Of a stretch of DNA of 64,000 nucleotides, positions 9,701 through 17,199 are shown one piece after another. Position 1 is the stretch's first letter. Each line of letters begins with the position of its first letter. The DNA is taken from contig JABCZD010000016.1 in the NCBI GenBank assembly GCA_013289855.1, forward strand, positions 1-64,000. Direction: 5' to 3'. The notes beneath the pieces are model-generated. The model made no database searches. It saw nothing but the letters and a program-made list of their open reading frames with translations, and was not told where the DNA came from. The position numbers and the translations under genes are program-made. The stretch comes from Acidobacteriota bacterium. Its GTDB lineage: Bacteria; Acidobacteriota; Terriglobia; Acidiferrales; UBA7541.

Positions 9701-10367
9701 CGATGCCTGCGCCGTTGATGATGCTCTGTCCGGAAAAAGGCTCGCTATTAAATAGGCCGTCCACGAAGTACGCATTGTCTTCCGCGCGCAATCCGTTGCT
9801 GCTGGTGGTGGAAAAACCACCGCCAGGGTAACGCACTACTCCGGGGCGCAACTGCAATAGGTTTTCGTAATTCCGGCCGTTCAGCGGCAGGTCATTGATC
9901 GCTTTATTGCTAAGCGTGCCGCCGAGAGAGTACGAGGTACTGTCGATGAGAGGAACGGCTTCCGTGACGTTTACCACCAAGGTTGCGTCGCCTGTCTTTA
10001 ATGTGGAGTCGACACGAAAATCCTTGCCAACTTCGATGAGCACGCTGTCCGCTTGAAAACCGTTGAAGCCTTTGGCTTCGATTAAAACTTTGTACGTGCT
10101 GGGTTGCAGGTCGGCAACCACGTAGTCTCCAGCCTCGTCAGTAACCGTTGTTCGCACGGCATTGCGCAAAGTATCAGTAACTGTTACCGTGGCGCCGGCG
10201 ATGGCTGCACCGGACTGATCGTGAACGCTGCCCAGAATTCGTCCTGAGGTCGACTGGGCGCGCATTGGCGGCACCACGAGCAGACCTAGGAGAAATATAA
10301 GAAGACTAGCGAGAGCAATCGAACCACGTTTGCGACGTGCGAACCGCAACACAAGAGTCGACTTCAT
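6756..10367 (-). CDS. TonB-dependent receptor 1 (Oar-like, carboxypeptidase-regulatory N-terminus)
   Basis: A 1203-residue outer-membrane protein. The signal peptide covers residues 1 to about 37 (SLLIFLLGLLVVPPMRAQ). Next come a CarboxypepD-regulatory-like domain (GRILGSVHDQSGAAIAGATV, about 42-120), a plug domain (LPLNGRNYENLLQLRPGV) and a long beta-barrel ending in the aromatic signature LGLKFIF. This is the Oar/TonB receptor type greatly expanded in Acidobacteria, often used for oligosaccharide or other large-ligand uptake. The ATG at 10367 is preferred over the upstream 10442 because AGGGGGTG precedes it and the signal peptide then starts correctly. It is divergent from the aldehyde dehydrogenase, and the region between them holds an operator-like repeat, so it is probably part of the GntR regulon. 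Confidence 0.92.
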   Translation of the reverse strand: MKSTLVLRFARRKRGSIALASLLIFLLGLLVVPPMRAQSTSGRILGSVHDQSGAAIAGATVTVTDTLRNAVRTTVTDEAGDYVVADLQPSTYKVLIEAKGFNGFQADSVLIEVGKDFRVDSTLKTGDATLVVNVTEAVPLIDSTSYSLGGTLSNKAINDLPLNGRNYENLLQLRPGVVRYPGGGFSTTSSNGLRAEDNAYFVDGLFNSEPFSGQSIINGAGIAGDSATILPIDAILEFNVVQNPPAEYGWKPGTVVNVGLKSGTNALHGTAYGFVRTTDFDARNYFDPVGTEKAPTNLQQYGASAGGPIKKDKLFFFGAYEGQHYNIGNVQQITTPATVDLATPTAANGGVNCAFTGAAGGDCANSAIDAIADVHAAFLAGQIPNDVSAASLQIAGCTLGPPISCNGSGIPLNPGTNPAGSTFVNYALPNSVTSQNAVGKADYQLNANNTISGMYFYGNNNGTVQDAGQLQTIWLTQIHTRAQVAGLNWVWTPRSTWVNEARFGYNRLYQPTFTNDHDVPASSYGLDTGVTNPLYGGLPRINVLGFFGFPLGGIGGFNWPKVQGPDQRYQFVDHISHTVGKNAFKFGGEIHRDSFSGAAYGGARGRFKFLGGTAFTNDGLSSSPLEDFFAGAPANGSLVIGDPTRNIHNEGFALFVQDDWRITSHLTFNFGLRYELNTVIKDANNQLANFDPSVGLVQVGHGISGPYNKDPYNFAPRAGFAWDMFGNGKTVLRGGIGIIYETVNWESFLALNNVLGLATIPTGAAGVTPGNGNIATGLVNFSPPQLDWNAPAGTTIFPSGAITCNAGNQCTILGITQNIKTPYVTAWNIGLQHAFNPKITLETTYVGNHGSKLVGIHDINQPTIGAGWAACIASNYDPGICGAGADPGAEQQARPFNAQFPYLGQIYQMGNIYKSNYDGLQVTLTGRDYHGLSFLAGYTFSHAMDDVGANWDFGAGLGLPQNNAAPTREYASSDFDQRNRFTLSLTYAVPGIKGFGQLLEGWQLNTIVSIFGAQPWGPIDAGTDVSGTGEFTDRWNFFGKTSDFQPGISTGVPYFAGTSNSTCLAKANALDGGTPGGNTAALGLFGCYAEGGSIMLPPALGTFGNMGRNIFRDFGFRNVDFSTLKNFRLGERLNIQFRAEFFNLFNHPNFANPFGGQNGWGHNDPSVPGVFGCSCATADVAASNPVVGSGGNRAMQLGLKFIF

Positions 10368-10418
10368 AACCCGACACCCCCTGATCGAGAACGAGCTAAT
10401 CCCCACCCCGTAAACACT

Positions 10419-10438
10419 ATGGTACGATGGTAGTACCA
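10419..10438. promoter_or_regulatory. Predicted GntR/FadR-type operator, copy 1
   Basis: The sequence ATGGTACGATGGTAGTACCA contains the perfect palindrome TGGTAGTACCA (10428-10438), matching the TGGTnnnACCA shape bound by many FCD-type GntR regulators. It lies about 50 bp upstream of the TonB receptor start and faces the divergent dehydrogenase gene. A near-identical element (17 of 20 bases) lies before the GntR gene at 12047-12066. Confidence 0.65.
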
Positions 10439-10489
10439 CCATATTTACAGGCCTGTCAAGAAGTTTATCTGATTCATTTCATTCAAACT

Positions 10490-10509
10490 ATGGTATGGTG
10501 TTTGGACCA
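10490..10509. promoter_or_regulatory. Possible degenerate operator, copy 2
   Basis: ATGGTATGGTGTTTGGACCA shares the ATGGTA start and the outer TGGT...ACCA half-sites with the two better operators, but its half-site spacing is 6 instead of 3. It lies between the first operator and the aldehyde dehydrogenase start and could be a second, weaker site. Low confidence on its own. Confidence 0.3.
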
Positions 10510-10642
10510 ATCGCCCGTTTTCATGCTTTGGTGACCCCGGTCACGCTGCTGGTCCCGTTAGATGTTGCTCGAGGAGTCGTCGACGGCAGTTTTGCGGCTC
10601 GGATCGTCAGACGACACACCCTTTTCGGAGGCACGGTTTTCC

Positions 10643-12007
10643 ATGGCCATCGCGACGACAAATCCGACAACCGGCGAGATATTGAAAAGGTTTGACGCGC
10701 TTACGGACCTTCAGATCGACGCTAAAATAAGAACCGCTTCTGAAGCCTTTACCAGACACCGTCACAGCAGCTTCGCGGAGCGTTCCAGTAAGATGCGCCG
10801 CGCGGCAGAGATTCTCGAAGCCGAAAAAGAAACGCTCGCTCGCCTCATGACGCTGGAGATGGGAAAGACTTTCAAGTCCGCGGTCGATGAGGCGGTCAAG
10901 TGCGCCTGGGCTTGCCGCTACTACGCAGAACACGCTGAGCGCTTTCTTGCTGAAGAGGTGATCGAGACCACCGCAACCCGCAGCTCTGTGCGTTATCAGC
11001 CGATGGGAATAATTTTAGTAGTGATGCCATGGAACTATCCTTTCTGGCAGGTGTTTCGTTTCATCGCTCCCGGACTAATGGCCGGAAACGTCGGCTTGCT
11101 GAAACATGCCTCGAACGTTCCGCAAAGCGCGCTCATGATCGAAGAGATTCTGCGCCGCGCGGGATTCGACGAAGGCATATTTCAAACGCTTCTGATCGGC
11201 TCCGCGCAGGTTGATCGCGTTCTTGCGGACCCTCGCGTAGCTGCTGCCACGCTGACGGGAAGCGAAGAAGCTGGCGTCCAGGTGGGCATTTCTGCGGCGA
11301 AGCGAATAAAGAAGGTGGTTCTCGAACTCGGCGGCACCGACCCTTTCATCGTCATGCCCAGTGCGAACCTCGACGAAGCGGTAGCGACCGCGGTTAAGGC
11401 GCGGGTCTCGAATAACGGCCAGTCTTGCATCGCGGCAAAACGCTTTATTGTCGCCGACGCTATCGCCGACAAATTCGAGCACGCTTTCGTGAAGAAAATG
11501 GAATCGCTGAAGGTCGGCGATCCGATGGACCCGGCGACGGACGTCGGACCGCTCGCCACCTCCGATGCTTTAACCTCGCTCCACGCCGACGTGCAAAAAT
11601 CCGTGGACGCTGGCGCGCGGATCCTCACGGGCGGCAAGCCCGGCGCTGGTCCGGGATTCTATTATTTGCCGACTATTTTAACTGACGTTCCGCTGAATTC
11701 TCCGGCCGGTTGCGAAGAATTGTTCGGCCCCGTCGCCTCCCTGTTTCGCGTGCCCGACGTCTCTGAAGCCATCCGCCTCGCCAATGACAGTCGTTTCGGC
11801 TTGGGCGCCAGCGCATGGACCAATGACCCGGTGGAGCGCGAACGCTTCATCAATGAACTGGAAGCTGGAATGGTGTTCATTAACCAGATGGTCGCGTCGG
11901 ATCCTCGCGTTCCGTTTGGCGGCGTAAAGCGCTCGGGGCACGGGCGCGAATTGGCCATCAATGGCATACGGGAGTTCACGAACATCAAGACCGTGTGGAT
12001 TAAGTAG
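10643..12007 (+). CDS. Succinate-semialdehyde-type NAD(P)-dependent aldehyde dehydrogenase
   Basis: A 454-residue aldehyde dehydrogenase of the short YneI/Sad and GabD1 type (start MAIATTNPTTGEILKRF; 450-460 residues is normal). It has the N-terminal Rossmann core (MGIILVVMPWNYPFWQ), Glu in VLELGGTDPF and the nucleophile Cys in NNGQSCIAAKRF, so it should be active. The ATG at 10643 is chosen because CGGAGG precedes it; the open upstream extension to 10562 has no family resemblance. The likely reaction is oxidation of succinate semialdehyde or a related short aldehyde. It is divergent from the TonB receptor with operator sites between them. It could also complete the GABA route whose other steps lie at 28.8-34.6 kb (inference). 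Confidence 0.88.
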   Translation: MAIATTNPTTGEILKRFDALTDLQIDAKIRTASEAFTRHRHSSFAERSSKMRRAAEILEAEKETLARLMTLEMGKTFKSAVDEAVKCAWACRYYAEHAERFLAEEVIETTATRSSVRYQPMGIILVVMPWNYPFWQVFRFIAPGLMAGNVGLLKHASNVPQSALMIEEILRRAGFDEGIFQTLLIGSAQVDRVLADPRVAAATLTGSEEAGVQVGISAAKRIKKVVLELGGTDPFIVMPSANLDEAVATAVKARVSNNGQSCIAAKRFIVADAIADKFEHAFVKKMESLKVGDPMDPATDVGPLATSDALTSLHADVQKSVDAGARILTGGKPGAGPGFYYLPTILTDVPLNSPAGCEELFGPVASLFRVPDVSEAIRLANDSRFGLGASAWTNDPVERERFINELEAGMVFINQMVASDPRVPFGGVKRSGHGRELAINGIREFTNIKTVWIK

Positions 12008-12046
12008 CCAATCATCGGCGTGGAAGATTGCGAGAGTCGATGGCAT

Positions 12047-12066
12047 ATGGTACGGTGGTCATACCA
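12047..12066. promoter_or_regulatory. Predicted GntR/FadR-type operator, copy 3 (autoregulation)
   Basis: ATGGTACGGTGGTCATACCA with the central palindrome TGGTCATACCA (12056-12066). It matches the element before TonB receptor 1 at 17 of 20 positions, with all eight half-site bases conserved. It lies 114 bp before the GntR start, downstream of the dehydrogenase stop, which fits autoregulation of the operon that begins with the regulator. Confidence 0.65.
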
Positions 12067-12179
12067 AAAACCGTGAATCACCTTGACTTTGCCTCGTATC
12101 GTGGCCGTCATTCGCCAAAGGTGAGGCTGATTTCGCGGAAAATGGGTCCCTCAATTCCAAGCCTCGGGGAGAGCATGAG

Positions 12180-12893
12180 ATGTATAAGGTCATTCAGAGT
12201 TCGCGGCTCTACGAACAAATCGTTCAGCAAATTGAAGAATCCATTGGCACCGGCAAGCTGAAGGTCGGCGAGCAACTCCCGGCAGAGCGAGACTTGGCAC
12301 AGCGCTTTGGCGTAAGCCGCACGGCCGTCCGCGAAGCCGTGAAAGCCCTCAGCGAAAAGGGATTGGTTGAAGCGCTTCCCGGCCGCGGCACCTTCATCAC
12401 GAACGGTACCTCGAACGGGATCCGGCAATCGCTGGACCGCCTGGTCAAAAACGGCCAGCCGGAAGGCTTTATGTACCTCGTGGAGGTGCGGGAGATTCTG
12501 GAGCCGGAAATTGCCGCGCTTGCTGCGACTCGTGCATCCGACGAGGACTTGGCGGCCATGCGCGAAGTGGTTGCGATTATGGATGCCGCGCGTTACGACC
12601 CCGACGCGTTCATCGAGGCGGATCTCGATTTCCACCTGGCGTTGGCCGAAGCGGCTGCGAATCCGCTCATCCTGTCGCTCATCGATTCCATTGTTGGGAT
12701 TTTGCGCGAGCAGCGGATGGGTATCTTCCGCGTCGAAGGTGGGCCGGAGCGGGGACAGTATCATCACAAGCGCATTCTCGACGCAATCGAACATCGCGAC
12801 CCGCAAGGTGCGCGCGATGCCATGCGCGCACATCTCGAACAAGTTCGCGAAGACTCGCGCGATTCTCCGCTTGGCACCAGACGTCCAGCTTAG
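12180..12893 (+). CDS. GntR-family transcriptional regulator, FadR (FCD) subfamily
   Basis: A 237-residue regulator. A winged helix covers residues 5-72 (LYEQIVQQIEESIGTGKLKVG, ERDLAQRFGVSRTAVREAVKAL, GRGTFI). The FCD ligand-binding domain covers about 90-220, with the metal/ligand signature residues in DLDFHLALAEAA and HKRILDAIEHRD and a final HLEQV helix. FCD regulators usually sense small organic acids and repress catabolic operons. It heads the run of genes from 12180 to about 21405, and the TGGTnnnACCA palindromes at 10428 and 12056 are its most likely binding sites. The inducer is unknown, but a carboxylate or keto-acid fits the neighbouring enzymes. Confidence 0.92.
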   Translation: MYKVIQSSRLYEQIVQQIEESIGTGKLKVGEQLPAERDLAQRFGVSRTAVREAVKALSEKGLVEALPGRGTFITNGTSNGIRQSLDRLVKNGQPEGFMYLVEVREILEPEIAALAATRASDEDLAAMREVVAIMDAARYDPDAFIEADLDFHLALAEAAANPLILSLIDSIVGILREQRMGIFRVEGGPERGQYHHKRILDAIEHRDPQGARDAMRAHLEQVREDSRDSPLGTRRPA

Positions 12894-12916
12894 GCAACAA
12901 TCCAGGAGAGGCACGG

Positions 12917-13798
12917 ATGGCGAATCTCGGATTTGTCGGACTCGGAGTAATGGGCAGCGAGATGGTTTTGCGTCTTCTCGCCAAAGGCCACACCGTCACA
13001 GGCCATAACCGCACGAAAGCAAAAGCCGTGCGTTTGATCGATGCTGGCATGCAGTGGGGCGATTCGCCTCGCGCCGTGGCCGCTGCAGCGGACCTCACAC
13101 TTTCGATGGTCACCAATTCCGCCGCGTTGGCCGCGATCGTGGACGGCTCCGATGGCATTCTTGCGAGCCTCGCTCCAGGAAAAATCCTGGTCGATATGAG
13201 CACAGTGAGCCCCGCTTACTCCCGCGAAGTCGCCGCCAAGGTTCGGGCCAAGGGCGCGGACATGGTCGATAGCCCGGTTTCCGGCAGCGTCATCACGCTA
13301 CAGGAAGGCAAATTGTCGGTGATGGTGGGTGGCCGCGCCGAGACCTTCGAGTGCGTCAAGCCAGTGCTGCTCGATATCGGCCCCAAGGTCACGCACGTCG
13401 GCGATAACGGCCTAGCGTTAGTCATCAAAATCGCCGCGAACCTCAGCCTTGCTGTTCAGATGTTGGCCTTCTCCGAAGGTGTCCTGCTCGCAGAAAAAAG
13501 CGGCATCAAGCGCGAAGTTGCCGTGGACGTGCTCATCAACAGCGCCATCGCTTCGCCCATGATTAAATACCGCGGCCCGTTCGTGCTGCAACTGCCCGCC
13601 GAAGCGTGGTTCAACGTCAACATGATGCAAAAAGATATGCTGCTGGCTCTCGAACTCGGCCGCCAACTCGACGTGCCCATGCCCACCACCGCCATCAGCA
13701 ACGAATTTCTGACCGCAGCGCGCGCCATGGGGCTCGTCGAGCAGGATTTTGCGGTAGTTTTTGACGTACTCGCACATATGTCAGGAGTGAAGCGATGA
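12917..13798 (+). CDS. NAD(P)-dependent beta-hydroxyacid dehydrogenase (3-hydroxyisobutyrate dehydrogenase family)
   Basis: A 293-residue member of the 3-hydroxyisobutyrate / tartronate-semialdehyde / gamma-hydroxybutyrate dehydrogenase family. The Rossmann motif GFVGLGVMGSEM is at residues 4-15, the substrate motif DSPVSGS at about 117-123, the catalytic Lys in ALVIKIAANL near 172, and the helical C-terminal domain completes the usual length. An AGGAGAGG site precedes the ATG. Its stop overlaps the start of E1-alpha (ATGA), so translation is coupled. It probably oxidises a beta-hydroxyacid to the semialdehyde or keto form that feeds the downstream 2-oxoacid dehydrogenase. The exact substrate is not evident. 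Confidence 0.9.
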   Translation: MANLGFVGLGVMGSEMVLRLLAKGHTVTGHNRTKAKAVRLIDAGMQWGDSPRAVAAAADLTLSMVTNSAALAAIVDGSDGILASLAPGKILVDMSTVSPAYSREVAAKVRAKGADMVDSPVSGSVITLQEGKLSVMVGGRAETFECVKPVLLDIGPKVTHVGDNGLALVIKIAANLSLAVQMLAFSEGVLLAEKSGIKREVAVDVLINSAIASPMIKYRGPFVLQLPAEAWFNVNMMQKDMLLALELGRQLDVPMPTTAISNEFLTAARAMGLVEQDFAVVFDVLAHMSGVKR

Positions 13799-14793
13799 CC
13801 ACGGCCACGGACCAAACCAAATCGACAAGCGTGCTGGCGACGGAGAAATACCTGGGCATGTATCGCCGCATGACCATGATCCGTTTTTTCGAAGAACAGG
13901 TGAACGAGCTCTACACCCGTGCACTAATGCCTGGATTGGCACACTTGTATATCGGCGAAGAAGCTGTGGCTGTGGGAATTTGCGAAGCTCTGCGCAACGA
14001 CGATTACATCACCAGCACCCATCGTGGCCACGGCCACTGCTTGGCCAAAGGCGCCTCGCCGGATCGCATGTTCGCCGAACTGCTGGGCAAGGAAGCCGGA
14101 TATTGCAAAGGCAAGGGCGGTTCGATGCACATCGCCGACCCCGACACCGGAAATTTGGGCGCTAACGCCATTGTGGCGGGCAGCGCGGGAATTGCGACCG
14201 GAGCGGCTTTCTCCGCCAAACATGCCGGCAAAGGGCAGGTAGCGGTCTGTTTTTTTGGCGAAGGCGCGCTCGGTCAAGGCGTAGTCTATGAAGTGATGAA
14301 TCTCGCGGCGCTTTGGAAGCTCCCGGTAATTTACGTCTGCGAAAATAATCTGTATACCGAGTACACGCATTTTTCTGAAACGCTGGCTGGCGATTTATTA
14401 ACGCGCGGCGCCGCCTTCGGCGTCCCTTCCGAATCCGTGGACGGACAAGACGTGCGCGCCGTGCACACCGTGGCAACAAAAATGATTGCCCGCGCGCGCG
14501 CCGGCCAAGGTCCTTCGTTCCTGGTCTGCAACACCTACCGCTACACCGGGCATCACGTCGGCGACATCAATCGCGAATACTACCGTTCCAAGCAGGAAGA
14601 ACAGCAGTGGAAGACCGACCGCGATCCGCTGAAGATCCTCGCCGACTGGCTGTTCAGCTATGGCCTCGCGGATGCCCAGGCGCTCGACGCTATCCGCAAA
14701 GAGGTGGGTGAGCAGATGGCCACCGCCGTCAATTTCGCCATCGCGGCGCCGTATCCTGCCGTCGATAAAGTGGCCCAGGACGTGTATGCCTGA
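13795..14793 (+). CDS. Thiamine-diphosphate-dependent E1 alpha subunit (pyruvate/acetoin dehydrogenase type)
   Basis: A 332-residue E1 alpha subunit of the alpha2beta2 2-oxoacid or acetoin dehydrogenase class. The thiamine diphosphate motif runs from GEGALGQG to CENN (about residues 155-185), and HRGHGHCLAKG, GKGGSMHI and YRYTGHHVGD are also present. The short length and the last motif resemble AcoA of acetoin dehydrogenase as much as PdhA, so the substrate could be acetoin, pyruvate or another 2-oxo or alpha-hydroxyketone compound. It overlaps the preceding dehydrogenase by 4 bp and the E1 beta gene by 8 bp, a tight operon that ensures equal subunit supply. Confidence 0.9.
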   Translation: MTTATDQTKSTSVLATEKYLGMYRRMTMIRFFEEQVNELYTRALMPGLAHLYIGEEAVAVGICEALRNDDYITSTHRGHGHCLAKGASPDRMFAELLGKEAGYCKGKGGSMHIADPDTGNLGANAIVAGSAGIATGAAFSAKHAGKGQVAVCFFGEGALGQGVVYEVMNLAALWKLPVIYVCENNLYTEYTHFSETLAGDLLTRGAAFGVPSESVDGQDVRAVHTVATKMIARARAGQGPSFLVCNTYRYTGHHVGDINREYYRSKQEEQQWKTDRDPLKILADWLFSYGLADAQALDAIRKEVGEQMATAVNFAIAAPYPAVDKVAQDVYA

Positions 14794-15781
14794 AACTGCG
14801 CAGCGCGAATTAACGTTTGCACAGGCCGTGAACGAAGCCCTGGCGGAAGAAATGCGCCGCGATGCGCGGGTCTGCATTCTAGGGGAGGACGTCGCCGAGG
14901 CGGGCACACCATTCAAAGTCTTATCGGGTTTGGTTCAGGAATTCGGTGTCTCACGCGTGATCGACACACCCATTTCGGAGGCCGGTTTCACCGGCGTTGG
15001 CGTCGGCGCGGCGATGACCGGAATGCGTCCGGTAATCGACATCATGTTCGGAGATTTCCTCACCCTCACCATGGACCAGATGGTTAATCAGGCCGCGAAG
15101 GTTCACTATATGTCCGGCGGCAAATGGAAAGTACCGATGGTGCTGCGCACCACTCTGGGGGCCTCGCGCCGTTCCGCCGCGCAACATTCACAATCGCTGC
15201 ATGCGTGGTTCAGCCACGTTCCGGGATTGAAAGTCGTCATGCCCTCCACACCATACGACGCCAAAGGCCTACTGAAGAGCGCGATTCGCGATGAAAATCC
15301 CGTCGTATTTTTTGAAGATAAAATGATGTACAAGCTGAAAGGCCCTGTTCCAGCCGAGGACTACACCATTCCCTTCGGCGTTGCCGACATAAAACGCGAA
15401 GGCGACGACATCACCTTGGTGGCCACCAGCAGTATGGTACAGGTGGCGCTCGAAGCCGCGGTCTTGCTCGAATCCATCGGCATCAGTGCGGAAGTAATCG
15501 ATCCGCGTACCATGTGGCCGCTCGATGAAAAAACGCTGATCGCGTCCGTACAAAAAACTTCTCGCGCCATCGTCATTGATGAAGGTTACGAGCGCTATGG
15601 GATTACCGCGGAGATTTCCTCGGTCATCGCCGAGGGCGCATTCTTCGACCTCGAAGCCCCGGTGAAGCGCATGGGCGCCATGCATGTACCCATTCCCTTC
15701 TCGCCTCCTCTTGAAGACGCAACCGTTCCCACGGGCCAGACGCTTTTCGCAGCCGCAAAAAAGCTCTGCGGAAAAAATTAG
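14786..15781 (+). CDS. Thiamine-diphosphate-dependent E1 beta subunit
   Basis: A 331-residue E1 beta subunit (PdhB/AcoB type). Visible features are the N-terminal LTFAQAVNEALAEEMRRD, GEDVAEAGTPFKV, DTPISEAGFTGVGVGAAM, the central HSQSLHAWFSHVPGLKVVMP, and the transketolase C-terminal domain with IDPRTMWPLDEKTL. The ATG at 14786 overlaps the end of the alpha gene by 8 bp; the frame is open further upstream only because it runs through the alpha gene. With the alpha subunit and the E2 at 17200 it would form the decarboxylase/acyl-transfer part of a multienzyme complex. No E3 dihydrolipoamide dehydrogenase is in the window. Confidence 0.9.
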   Translation: MPETAQRELTFAQAVNEALAEEMRRDARVCILGEDVAEAGTPFKVLSGLVQEFGVSRVIDTPISEAGFTGVGVGAAMTGMRPVIDIMFGDFLTLTMDQMVNQAAKVHYMSGGKWKVPMVLRTTLGASRRSAAQHSQSLHAWFSHVPGLKVVMPSTPYDAKGLLKSAIRDENPVVFFEDKMMYKLKGPVPAEDYTIPFGVADIKREGDDITLVATSSMVQVALEAAVLLESIGISAEVIDPRTMWPLDEKTLIASVQKTSRAIVIDEGYERYGITAEISSVIAEGAFFDLEAPVKRMGAMHVPIPFSPPLEDATVPTGQTLFAAAKKLCGKN

Positions 15782-15823
15782 GCGGTACCGAATGCGAACG
15801 AACGACAAAGAAGGAGACTCGGC

Positions 15824-17170
15824 GTGGCACTAAAAACGTACGGACCCATGGCGGTGGATTGGGAGAATCGCATCGACTTTGACCGTCTGCGCCGCGAACG
15901 GCTCGCAAGAGCCAAAGCCCTACTCGCCAAATCCGAAATGGGCGCGCTGCTCTGCTTTGACATGAATAACGTGCGCTACATCACTTCCACGCACATCGGC
16001 TCATGGGCCCAGGACAAGATCAGCCGCTTCACCCTGCTCCCGCAAAACGACGAACCCATTCTGTGGGACTTCGGTTCCGCAGCCCGCCACCATCAAGAAA
16101 ATTGCCCATGGCTCGGCGACCGCTCCCGTTCCGGCATCCCCTTGTTGCGGGGCGCCATGTCCCCGGAAATGGGCCGCGCCGAAATCGTAGCAAAAAAAAT
16201 CAAAGTCGAACTTGAGATGCGCGGTTTGCAGAAGCAGCCGCTGGGCATCGATGTCATCGAGCCGCCCATTCTTTTCGCCCTGCAGCGCGAAGGTATCACC
16301 GTGGTCGACGGCCAACAGTTAATGTCCGACGCCCGCGTGATCAAAACGCAGGACGAAATTTCCCTGCTCAATCACTCCGCCATGATGGTGGACGCCGCGT
16401 ACGACGAACTCTACCGCGCCATGAAGCCTGGCATGAGCGAAAGTCAGGCCGTCGGCCTCGCCAGTAAAGTTCTTTACGACATGGGCTCCGAGTACGTCGA
16501 AGCCGTAAACGCCATCTCCGGCGAGCGTTGCAACCCCCACCCGCACGTTTGCTCCGATCGCGTGCTGCGTCCCGGCGATCCGGTCTACTACGACATATTG
16601 CATTCCTACATGGGCTATCGCACCTGCTACTACCGCTGTTTCACCATCGGCTACGCCTCCCATCACATGATCGACGCCTACAAGCGCTGCCGCGACTACC
16701 TGGATGCTGCGATCTCTCTCGTCCGCCCCGGCCGCACCACCGCCGAAATCGCCTCCGTCTGGCCTAAGGCCGAAGAATTTGGTTTTCCCGACGAAGAAGC
16801 GGCGTTCGCGCTGCAATTCGGTCACGGTATTGGCTTGGCCATCTGGGAAAAACCGGTGATCAGCCGCATGGTTTCGCTCGAGCATTCTCACGAAATCAAA
16901 CCCGGCATGGTTTTCGCTCTCGAAACTTTCTGGCCATCGAAAGATGGCTGGAGTGCCGCGCGCATTGAAGAAGAAATTGTCGTCACCGAAACGGGCCACG
17001 AAGTCATCACCCGCTTCCCGGCCGACAAACTCATGGTCGCAGGTGCGCACTATTTCACCGTCGACGGTCCGCTACCCACCGCGCGCGAAAACGAGCAGGA
17101 GCCCAGCCAGCGCGTGCGCGACATGGTGGCTGCCAGCGCCAACAAAGAAAAAGTAGGAGCGACAGATTAA
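15824..17170 (+). CDS. M24-fold (creatinase / Xaa-Pro peptidase-like) protein with altered metal site
   Basis: A 448-residue protein with a creatinase N-terminal domain (about 20-170) and an M24 pita-bread domain (about 180-410). Of the five metal ligands of true M24 peptidases I find Asp257 (VYYDILHS), His334 (FGHGIGL), Glu367 (FALETFW) and Glu382 (RIEEEIVV). The second Asp, normally in a DITRT-like motif, is Cys268 in TCYYRCF. The protein may therefore bind metal differently or work without it, as creatinase and some M24-fold lyases do. The GTG start at 15824 has AAGGAG before it. It lies between E1-beta and E2 of one operon, so it probably cleaves a C-N, C-S or amide bond of the catabolised compound (inference). 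Confidence 0.85.
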   Translation: MALKTYGPMAVDWENRIDFDRLRRERLARAKALLAKSEMGALLCFDMNNVRYITSTHIGSWAQDKISRFTLLPQNDEPILWDFGSAARHHQENCPWLGDRSRSGIPLLRGAMSPEMGRAEIVAKKIKVELEMRGLQKQPLGIDVIEPPILFALQREGITVVDGQQLMSDARVIKTQDEISLLNHSAMMVDAAYDELYRAMKPGMSESQAVGLASKVLYDMGSEYVEAVNAISGERCNPHPHVCSDRVLRPGDPVYYDILHSYMGYRTCYYRCFTIGYASHHMIDAYKRCRDYLDAAISLVRPGRTTAEIASVWPKAEEFGFPDEEAAFALQFGHGIGLAIWEKPVISRMVSLEHSHEIKPGMVFALETFWPSKDGWSAARIEEEIVVTETGHEVITRFPADKLMVAGAHYFTVDGPLPTARENEQEPSQRVRDMVAASANKEKVGATD

Positions 17171-17199
17171 GGCCAGATTCTCGGCCCTGCGAAATTTAT

